A stretch of 5,320 bases of DNA from JBDKLC01 sp964500215 (lineage in GTDB: Bacteria > Patescibacteriota > Minisyncoccia > Phycocordibacterales > CAIZLB01): positions 1 through 5,320 of the forward strand of contig CAZCNA010000033.1 in the NCBI GenBank assembly GCA_964500215.1, in the 5' to 3' direction. A model generated the notes under the pieces. That model was not told where the DNA came from and did not search any database. It saw only the letters and a list, made by a program, of their open reading frames with translations. How positions within the stretch are numbered: the first letter of the stretch is position 1; each line of letters begins with the position of its first letter. The translations under genes and the position numbers were made by a program. Of this stretch, positions 1-4,412 are shown in pieces.

Positions 1-187
1 AGGAGAAGCTCGCAACGCGCAAGACTTCACCGCCGAAGAACAACAGAAACTGGCAGCCCTCTCCGCCGACACCGCATTCGTGGTCAAAGCGCTCTACGCA
101 TTTTTGGATGCATCACAACAAGTGGGCAAGACATACATTGCCACTTTGCCTCTCGAGTTGGCTGTGGTCAAAGTGACACAATCATAG
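1..187 (+). CDS. dnaX: C-terminal fragment, probable DNA polymerase III subunit gamma/tau
   Basis: This is the 3' end of a gene that enters from the left; reading starts at base 2 and stops at TAG 185-187, giving 61 residues. The fragment is helical, and its end, TYIATLPLELAVVKVTQS, contains the PLELA(V/L)VK signature that closes the third (oligomerisation) domain of gamma/tau clamp-loader subunits. There the preceding helix and this last helix pack in the clamp-loader collar. If correct, the protein is the ATPase subunit of the complex that loads the sliding clamp in replication. The ATPase domain lies outside the window, so the call rests on the tail alone. The delta or delta' subunit is the main alternative. 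Codons end mostly in G or C, unlike the AT-rich genes that follow the tRNA. Confidence 0.55.
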   Translation, partial: GEARNAQDFTAEEQQKLAALSADTAFVVKALYAFLDASQQVGKTYIATLPLELAVVKVTQS

Positions 188-210
188 AGTGGGGAAATAG
201 AGCGGAAAAC

Positions 211-239
211 TTGAATAAAATGCGATTTTAGCGTATTTT
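211..239 (+). promoter_or_regulatory. Possible sigma-70-type promoter for the tRNA
   Basis: TTGAAT (211-216) and TATTTT (234-239) are separated by 17 nt, a good match in spacing and a fair match in sequence to the -35 and -10 boxes. Transcription would start near 246, giving a tRNA precursor with a 5' leader of about 66 nt. It overlaps the hairpin at 216-240, so only one of the two readings may be real. Confidence 0.3.
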
Positions 240-240
240 A
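216..240 (+). terminator. Hairpin after dnaX-like gene, possible weak terminator
   Basis: Bases 216-224 (TAAAATGCG) pair with 232-240 (CGTATTTTA). The 9-bp stem has one G-T pair and a 7-nt loop, and lies 28 nt past the stop of the upstream gene. The A-rich left arm and T-rich right arm suit weak termination on either strand, but there is no long T tract after the stem. The same bases also read as a promoter, so the role is undecided. Confidence 0.3.
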
Positions 241-312
241 GAGGGTACAAGTGGGCAAAAGAGGGCCAATATAGGGGATAAGAGGCCACAAAATGTCACT
301 TTGTATCAATAT

Positions 313-386
313 TGGGGGATCGTCTAATGGTAGGACAGAGGCCTTTGAAGCCTTTAATTTTGGTTCGACTCCAAGTCCCCCAGCCA
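313..386 (+). tRNA. tRNA-Gln (anticodon TTG)
   Basis: A full cloverleaf folds by eye. The 7-bp acceptor stem is TGGGGGA 313-319 with TCCCCCA 376-382. The D stem is GTC 322-324 with GAC 334-336. The anticodon stem is 338-342 with 350-354, with loop CTTTGAA and anticodon TTG at 345-347. The T arm stem is 359-363 with 371-375, around the loop TTCGACT. The discriminator is G383 and CCA is encoded at 384-386. The U1-A72 first pair and G73 match known bacterial tRNA-Gln identity features. It reads CAA, and CAG by wobble. It sits exactly where base composition changes from the GC-richer left gene to the AT-rich segment. Confidence 0.97.
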
Positions 387-393
387 ACAAGAG

Positions 394-407
394 TCTCGCT
401 CGAGCGC
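394..407. repeat. CTCGAG-centred palindrome after the tRNA
   Basis: CGCTCGAGCG at 397-406 is a perfect 10-bp palindrome 11 nt downstream of the tRNA end. The 11-mer TCTCGCTCGAG (394-404) recurs exactly in the loop of the terminator at 3631-3641, and CGCTCGAG recurs at 1547-1554 upstream of the next gene. It may serve in tRNA 3' processing or termination, or belong to the repeat family seen in the later spacers. Confidence 0.4.
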
Positions 408-467
408 CCAAGTCGCATTAATGCAATAGTTCGGAGGGTTTGCATACAAATAGAATTTAGGGAAATA

Positions 468-476
468 TGATACAAT
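468..476 (+). promoter_or_regulatory. Extended -10 promoter of the first orphan gene
   Basis: ATG before ATACAAT contains TACAAT at 471-476, preceded by TG at 468-469, which is an extended -10 form (TGnTACAAT). No good -35 box is found at the proper distance; TTGCAT at 440-445 is 25 nt away, too far. The start codon begins after only 7 nt, so transcription should begin at or within a base or two of the ATG. No Shine-Dalgarno sequence is present. Confidence 0.5.
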
Positions 477-483
477 TTAAAAT

Positions 484-1425
484 ATGGAAAACATTCCAGG
501 AAAAATAGAAAAAACATCGCCTATCAATAGTTTGATTAGAAATCTTGAAGAATATAATTCTCAATTTGGTTTTGACGAAACGGTTAGACATGCAGTTCTC
601 GGTATGCCAGAAGAAGCTTTACATAGAGAAGCAGAGCAGCTGCTAGCCTATGAAAATCTGACACGAAGCATGGAACCTATACTTTCCGATTGGGGTTTAT
701 CTCTGGAACCTGTCAAAAAGAATATTAATTTGACTATAGTGAATAAGGAAGGTAATCAAGGGACCCATACTCCAACAGTCATGATGCTTAACATTGTTGA
801 TGGTAAAAAATTTGTTGAACAGCTCTCGTTGATCGATAGTGACACCCTTTCAGACGCCGTATCAAGCTCCTTGGTGTATGTTGCTAATGCCTTAATATCA
901 CAATTAAAAAGTTATGATTTAGAAGATAGTAATAATGATTTGTTTCTTGAATTCGTTGGAAATTTAGCAGGGGTTGCGGCCGAATATAGGAGGCTAGGCA
1001 TGGTAGAAGAAGCGAATATTCTTGAAACACACCAAGAATGGTCTCGCGACGGAATTCTTAAAGAACATATTACAGCGGAAAAATTTCACCTAGATAAGCC
1101 TTATACTGATGATCCGGCATATAAGCAAAATTTTGCACTCAAATGGCATCATACAGATGGCTCTCCTGAATACCTAAAAATGAAATGGGAAGAAGTTTTT
1201 AGCGCTCTCATACTACTTAGTCAAAACCCAAAAACAACCGATCTGTATAATCAGGCAAAAGAAACTGCACAAAAAGCTATTGAAGAAGCTATTATTGATG
1301 AGGAATCACAAAGAAAAACTACTTTCAAAAACATGGATGGATCGCGGAAGGAGGATTACATTCTACGAAGAGCTCCTTATCTTGAAGTTTTGAAGATTGT
1401 TAAGTTAAGACTATCAGAATTCTAG
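484..1425 (+). CDS. Uncharacterised cysteine-free protein, 313 aa
   Basis: I do not recognise this protein. It has no signal peptide, no membrane segment and no cysteine, and its composition is that of a soluble, mostly helical cytoplasmic protein. Visible parts are an acidic helical N-terminal third (residues 1-75), a more strand-like patch around LNLTIV/VMMLNIV (about 81-105), a helical middle (120-185), and a C-terminal helical region with an Ala/Glu-rich stretch (255-275) ending in a basic/hydrophobic helix (294-313). The aromatic segment FHLDKPYTDDPAY...KWHHTDGSPEYLKMKW (201-235) looks the most conserved-like. The ATG at 484 is chosen because the -10 box ends 7 nt upstream and no Shine-Dalgarno site favours a later start. 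It is AT-rich compared with the gene left of the tRNA. Its length equals that of the next orphan gene exactly, but I see no sequence similarity between them. Confidence 0.85.
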   Translation: MENIPGKIEKTSPINSLIRNLEEYNSQFGFDETVRHAVLGMPEEALHREAEQLLAYENLTRSMEPILSDWGLSLEPVKKNINLTIVNKEGNQGTHTPTVMMLNIVDGKKFVEQLSLIDSDTLSDAVSSSLVYVANALISQLKSYDLEDSNNDLFLEFVGNLAGVAAEYRRLGMVEEANILETHQEWSRDGILKEHITAEKFHLDKPYTDDPAYKQNFALKWHHTDGSPEYLKMKWEEVFSALILLSQNPKTTDLYNQAKETAQKAIEEAIIDEESQRKTTFKNMDGSRKEDYILRRAPYLEVLKIVKLRLSEF

Positions 1426-1437
1426 TGAGTAATCGCG

Positions 1438-1526
1438 CACGAGTCGCGTCGATTTGATACAATAAAAATCAACCCAAAAGCCTTACTGGGCAATGAACCA
1501 AATCGTTCCAGCTCGAGTTGGCCAGC
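1438..1526. repeat. Inter-gene repeat, copy 1
   Basis: This begins 12 nt after the stop of the first orphan gene. Its left block (1438-1455, CACGAGTCGCGTCGATTT) matches 2548-2565 at 16 of 18 positions. Its right block (1511-1526, GCTCGAGTTGGCCAGC) matches 2620-2635 at 14 of 16. The blocks are 73 nt apart here and 72 nt apart in copy 2. The middle is weakly alike, sharing CCTTA, TGA-CCA and TTCC at corresponding places, so the whole roughly 90-nt stretch appears homologous. A partial further copy of the left block (GAGACGCGTCAA, 10 of 12) lies at 1552-1563. The function is unknown. Confidence 0.6.
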
Positions 1527-1530
1527 TAAG

Positions 1531-1553
1531 TCGAGCGTATTTATAGCGCTCGA
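1531..1553. repeat. Inverted repeat TCGAGCG/CGCTCGA
   Basis: TCGAGCG 1531-1537 and CGCTCGA 1547-1553 form a perfect 7-bp stem around a 9-nt AT-rich loop. There is no T tract after the stem, so it is not a standard terminator. GCTCGA at 1511-1516 could compete for pairing with TCGAGC at 1531-1536, giving an alternative fold that includes the right block of the preceding repeat. Confidence 0.45.
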
Positions 1554-1612
1554 GACGCGTCAATGTAATGTTCTGGTAGGATTGTATAGGTACAGGATTT
1601 AAATAAAAGAGA

Positions 1613-1618
1613 TATAAT
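1613..1618 (+). promoter_or_regulatory. -10 box of the second orphan gene
   Basis: TATAAT is a perfect -10 hexamer ending 7 nt before the ATG at 1626, the same spacing as for the first orphan gene. The 44 nt upstream of the two ATGs align without gaps at 28 of 44 positions, including TTG(C/T)AT at -44, an AG(A/G)ATTTA block and GATA(C/T)AAT. No convincing -35 box and no Shine-Dalgarno site is present, so a leaderless transcript is expected. Confidence 0.55.
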
Positions 1619-1625
1619 AGAAAAC

Positions 1626-2567
1626 ATGGAAGGAATAAGACCAGAGACAGAATCAAAAAAATTTGAACTAAGCCACGAGCAGTTAGAAATTGTAATGGCG
1701 AAAGTTCAAGATATAAATGAGCCAGAAACCGGATTACATTCCATCTCTCAGCATAGTCAATCAGAAGAAGGTCTAAATAAAAGATTGTCTAACTTAGAAG
1801 CAGAGTTGAAGGATGGAATTCTTGGTCAGCACAACAGAGGAGAGAGTATAGACAATAGAGAAGAATGGATTAAGAAAGCCAAAGACCGAGAAGGTTTGTT
1901 TCTATACTTTAATATCATTGGTCGAGAAATAAAAGGTATTAAAGATAGTTTTTGGATGTGGGAGGGCATTAGACAAAATCCTGTAGCTCTTATTTTTGAT
2001 TATAAAAACTTTAAAGAAGTCGATATAGAAGATTTTACTCATACATATGACGAGACAGGTAACAATAGGCGCCCCGCTTTAGATATATATCCAACAAAAA
2101 CATTTGGACGCAATGGGACATCTTCAGGAAATTTACCTGGGTTTGATATGGGATATGCATTAAATTTTCGAGTCTCACCTCGTTTTTTTAAAGGTGTTGT
2201 ATTTAGAGTTGATAGGAAATCAATAGATGAAGATTTTAAAGAAATAGAGGCAGAATTGAGTAAAAAGTATGAAGAACCGTTACGAAGAAAGTATGGCTCT
2301 GATTATGAAATGCATCTCCGGCATGCTGTAAGTCATGATATGAGTATATATCGAAATACACATAAATATTTCGAAGTTACAGATGAAGCAAAGATGCAAG
2401 AGAGGGTAGATGAAATCGTGGCTGTAATGCTTAATGTTAATAAAGATAAACCAGACAGGCTATTACCCGTTTATGATATTCATGGAAATATGTGGTGGCC
2501 TAAAAGAATGACATATGAAGAAGTTATTAAATTAAAAACTGAAAGTACACGAGACACGTCGATTTAA
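1626..2567 (+). CDS. Uncharacterised cysteine-free protein, 313 aa, with LPVYDxHGNxWWPK tail motif
   Basis: The function is not recognised. The first 55 residues are polar and probably partly disordered. Then come LEAELKDGIL (57-66), a helical/aromatic stretch (80-118), the strand-like ALIFDYKNF (121-129), a basic loop (140-165), GYALNFRVSPRFFKGVVFRVD (176-196), a charged helix (201-222), and a tail LPVYDIHGNMWWPK (280-293) followed by MTYEEVIKL. It has no cysteine, signal peptide or membrane segment. From memory, a layout with PRFF-G-V and a late (L/V)P(V/I)YD-GN-WPK motif recurs in unnamed Patescibacteria proteins. An opening of the L-x-x-x-L-x-x-GIL type also occurs in ADP-ribosyltransferase-like folds such as DarT, but catalytic residues cannot be assigned, so that link is a guess. 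The last six codons lie inside repeat copy 2, so the C-terminal tail TRDTSI is partly repeat-encoded. The start is set by the -10 box 7 nt upstream. Confidence 0.85.
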   Translation: MEGIRPETESKKFELSHEQLEIVMAKVQDINEPETGLHSISQHSQSEEGLNKRLSNLEAELKDGILGQHNRGESIDNREEWIKKAKDREGLFLYFNIIGREIKGIKDSFWMWEGIRQNPVALIFDYKNFKEVDIEDFTHTYDETGNNRRPALDIYPTKTFGRNGTSSGNLPGFDMGYALNFRVSPRFFKGVVFRVDRKSIDEDFKEIEAELSKKYEEPLRRKYGSDYEMHLRHAVSHDMSIYRNTHKYFEVTDEAKMQERVDEIVAVMLNVNKDKPDRLLPVYDIHGNMWWPKRMTYEEVIKLKTESTRDTSI

Positions 2568-2635
2568 ATTCCGAAAAGACGTGAATATGACCTTATAGGT
2601 CTTTGATCCATTATATTCCGCCCGAGTCGGCCAGC
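2548..2635. repeat. Inter-gene repeat, copy 2
   Basis: This is the partner of the element at 1438-1526. The left block 2548-2565 overlaps the last codons of the second orphan gene, up to the first base of its TAA stop. The right block is 2620-2635 (GCCCGAGTCGGCCAGC). Between them, GACCT 2589-2593 and AGGTC 2597-2601 form a 5-bp hairpin with a 3-nt loop followed by TTT; copy 1 has a weaker GCC/GGC counterpart at 1481-1492. The hairpin could be a minor terminator for the gene it follows. Confidence 0.55.
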
Positions 2636-2693
2636 CACATAAAATACACTTTATTAATTATGATAAACTATATATAACATCGGATGATTAGTT

Positions 2694-2710
2694 TGGTTTT
2701 CATAAAACCA
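2694..2710. promoter_or_regulatory. Perfect 7-bp inverted repeat upstream of the VIT gene, possible operator
   Basis: TGGTTTT (2694-2700) and AAAACCA (2704-2710) are perfect inverted repeats around CAT, ending 35 nt before the transporter start. That position would cover the -35 region of a promoter with its -10 at 2733-2738. A dyad here could be an operator for a metal-responsive repressor or a hairpin in a longer leader. No known Fur, DtxR or MntR box is matched, so this is inference. Confidence 0.3.
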
Positions 2711-2732
2711 TATCAAAACTTAAGAACTTTCT

Positions 2733-2738
2733 TACAAA
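2733..2738 (+). promoter_or_regulatory. Possible -10 box of the VIT gene
   Basis: TACAAA matches four of six positions of the -10 consensus and ends 7 nt before the ATG at 2746, the same distance as in the two genes upstream. No Shine-Dalgarno site is present. An alternative -10, TATAAC at 2673-2678, would give a leader of about 60 nt containing the dyad at 2694-2710; the sequence does not decide between them. Confidence 0.3.
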
Positions 2739-2745
2739 TAATTAT

Positions 2746-3435
2746 ATGCACGATAGAGAATTATCAGACATAAACAAAAAGTCTATATTGGCAGACACTA
2801 TTTTGGGTGGCCAAGACGGACTTGTTAATGTATTAGGTGTAATTTTGGGTGTGGCCGCAGCTACAAGTAGTTATAAAATTATTATCGCAGCTGGTATGGC
2901 TGCCACTTTTGCTGAAAGTATTTCTATGGCAGCCGTGGCTTTGACTTCTAAAATGGCTGAGCGTGATCATTATTATTCTGAACTAAAGAGAGAAAAATAT
3001 GAAATCGAGAACATGCCAGAGATGGAAGAAGCAGAAATTAGAGACATCTATAGTAACAAAGGATTTGAAGGAACATTGTTGAACGATATAGTACATCATA
3101 TTATTTCTGATAAAGAGCTGTGGTTAAAGACGATGATGACAGAAGAATTGGGGTTAGTAGAAGTAAAAAACAAAGATATTTATAGTGGTAGTTTTATCGT
3201 TGGTTTTTCTGCATTGGTTGGATCTTTTGTGCCATTGATTCCATTTTTCTTTTTACCAGTTAAAACTGCTATCTTTTGCTCTTTGATTGTCTCCGCATTG
3301 GTTTTGATGCTTGTGGGTATGTATAAAGCTAAAACTACAGTAGGTAATACGTATAAGACGGGTATTCAGATGGTTGTAATAGGTATGGGGGCTGCGTTGG
3401 CTGGATATTACATTGGTCATTTATTTGGGCAATAA
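2746..3435 (+). CDS. VIT1/CCC1-family iron/manganese transporter
   Basis: This is a membrane protein of the vacuolar iron transporter family, 229 aa, about the usual length, which moves Fe2+ or Mn2+ across the membrane by proton antiport. The first helix carries the family hallmark ILGGQDGLVNVLGVILGVA (19-37), with the conserved Asp at 24. The second carries AGMAATFAESISMAA (49-63), with Glu57 and Met61. A charged cytoplasmic segment follows (about 72-145). It is rich in Glu (85, 88, 92, 94, 95, 97) and ends in MMTEELGL (130-137). In plant VIT1 the corresponding segment is the three-helix metal-binding domain lined with Glu. Three more hydrophobic segments follow (about 147-169, 173-193, 206-226), giving the expected five. 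In bacteria, members most likely export excess iron or manganese. It stands alone rather than in an operon, with its own spacer and a dyad upstream. The metal cannot be told from sequence. Confidence 0.93.
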   Translation: MHDRELSDINKKSILADTILGGQDGLVNVLGVILGVAAATSSYKIIIAAGMAATFAESISMAAVALTSKMAERDHYYSELKREKYEIENMPEMEEAEIRDIYSNKGFEGTLLNDIVHHIISDKELWLKTMMTEELGLVEVKNKDIYSGSFIVGFSALVGSFVPLIPFFFLPVKTAIFCSLIVSALVLMLVGMYKAKTTVGNTYKTGIQMVVIGMGAALAGYYIGHLFGQ

Positions 3436-3619
3436 ACTATGCACCGGCTCGGCCCATCCGCCCATCTGCCTGCGCAAAGCATAAATCGACAAACTTCCAC
3501 CCTCGTGGTACAGTATCATCACATGAAGACACAATATACAACAGTAACATGGCATCACATCCATCTTTCACAGCGAAAGGGGATTTTGTCTATGTAACTC
3601 ACGAATATAGAGAACGCAT
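3436..3619. other. Spacer with doubtful small ORFs, possible gene remnant
   Basis: No secure gene is present. The frame of the transporter stays open after its TAA: an ATG at 3439 reads 52 codons to TAA 3595-3597 (MHRLGPSAHLPAQ...). An internal ATG at 3523 has an extended -10-like TGGTACAGT (3506-3514) 8 nt upstream and would give a 24-residue peptide. A second ORF in another frame, 3549-3728 (59 aa, MASHPSFTAKGDFVYVTHEYRERIKN...), runs through the terminator at 3620-3653, which argues against its being expressed as written. The first 50 nt are GC-richer than the transporter. All of this could be chance or the remains of a decayed gene. Confidence 0.25.
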
Positions 3620-3653
3620 AAAAAACACCCTCTCGCTCGAGTGGGTGTTTTTT
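3620..3653. terminator. Strong bidirectional intrinsic terminator
   Basis: AAAAAACACCC (3620-3630) and GGGTGTTTTTT (3643-3653) form a perfect 11-bp stem. The 12-nt loop contains a further CTCG/CGAG pairing. The run of A before and of T after the GC part lets it work on both strands. It separates the transporter and its spacer from the phosphatase/hydrolase unit. Its loop shares TCTCGCTCGAG with the sequence after the tRNA. Confidence 0.85.
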
Positions 3654-3691
3654 GTATACAACATATATAGACAACCCAACCAAAAATCCAG

Positions 3692-3746
3692 ACAAATAAT
3701 CCAATCATACAAAACACTACAAAACTAAAATAAAAATAAAAAATAT
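3692..3746 (+). promoter_or_regulatory. G-free A/C-rich leader before the phosphatase gene
   Basis: All 55 bases from 3692 to the start codon lack G, and only two G occur between 3661 and 3746. Such a leader cannot form stable structure in the RNA and is A-rich just before the ATG, which is known to help ribosome entry when no Shine-Dalgarno site exists. A -10-like TAAAAT at 3726-3731 is present, but no clear -35 box was found, so the promoter stays unplaced. Confidence 0.35.
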
Positions 3747-4412
3747 ATGAAAAAAATTAAAATGATCCTCTTCGATATTGATAACACGCTCATTTACGGG
3801 GGCGATACGCTTCGGTACTACTACCAGTATCCACGTCTATTAGAAAAAACCCTCAGTATAGCTCTCGATGTACCCCTTGCCCGCGCCGTAGAAATCGCCA
3901 ATGACCATCGAGCTCGCTACAACGGCAGTGGAGAAAAATCGTTTGAAACATACAACATAGCTGATGTCATCTGGTACGATGCAATTTGTACACTTGATCC
4001 CAACGTTGGTATATCAGAAATGATACAAACACAGGCGGTCCTCAATACACTCAAAAGCCAAGGCTATATTCTCGGTGCAATTACAGATGGTCCAACAGCT
4101 CAGGCACACAAACTATTGAAAGCCGCTGGAATAGATGAATCTCTTTTTTCACTTTTTGTTGGTTGGGATAGAGGAGGCACTATGCCTAAAGGAGGACGAC
4201 AAGACATCTACAAAAAAATACTTTCAGAATATGACTATGATGCATCAGAAATTCTCATGGTGGGGGATTCACTCTTTGCTGACATCATGCCAGCTCATGC
4301 CTGTGGCCTAGAAGTTGTGCATATTTGTCCCACAGCAGACAGTGGATATCCGACCACCGCATCTATAGAAGAATTATTACCATATCTCAACAACAATGAA
4401 CAAAACAACTAA
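3747..4412 (+). CDS. HAD-superfamily phosphatase, possible nucleotidase
   Basis: This is a soluble 221-aa haloacid dehalogenase-type hydrolase, a Mg2+-dependent phosphomonoesterase acting through an aspartyl-phosphate. All four motifs are present: motif I DIDNTL (nucleophile Asp10, acid/base Asp12), motif II ITDG (Thr113), motif III Lys148 in MPKGG, and motif IV GDSLFAD (Asp174, Asp179). Residues about 16-95 form the helical cap inserted after motif I, as in subfamily I enzymes such as phosphoglycolate phosphatase and pyrimidine 5'-nucleotidase. The ATG at 3747 puts motif I at residue 10, which is normal. The 3' end overlaps the nucleoside hydrolase start by 17 nt, so the two are co-transcribed and probably translationally coupled. 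That neighbour favours a nucleoside monophosphate as substrate, but HAD substrates are hard to predict, and phosphoglycolate or a sugar phosphate is equally possible from sequence alone. Confidence 0.9.
   Translation: MKKIKMILFDIDNTLIYGGDTLRYYYQYPRLLEKTLSIALDVPLARAVEIANDHRARYNGSGEKSFETYNIADVIWYDAICTLDPNVGISEMIQTQAVLNTLKSQGYILGAITDGPTAQAHKLLKAAGIDESLFSLFVGWDRGGTMPKGGRQDIYKKILSEYDYDASEILMVGDSLFADIMPAHACGLEVVHICPTADSGYPTTASIEELLPYLNNNEQNN

Noticed and set aside
152..162. CTCGAGTTGGC in the dnaX-like gene matching the right block of the repeat at 1512-1522
   Set aside because: It encodes the conserved LELA residues of the protein, so the 11-nt match is most simply chance.
371..420. Duplicated tRNA 3' end as an attachment site
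   Set aside because: Only CCAAGTC is repeated (371-377 and 408-414), too short, and no longer copy of the tRNA end was found downstream.
296..517. Minus-strand open frame of 73 codons
   Set aside because: It lies across the tRNA gene and the start of the first orphan gene, and its protein looks like no family.
1438..1626. Integron attC site between the orphan genes
   Set aside because: The cassette-like layout suggested it, but I found no GTTRRRY/RYYYAAC core pair; GTTGGCC at 1517-1523 fails at one position, and no integrase is in the window.
3567..3596. TTCACA-18 nt-TATGTA as a promoter
   Set aside because: The -10 match is weak, and the strong terminator at 3620-3653 would stop transcripts before the phosphatase gene.
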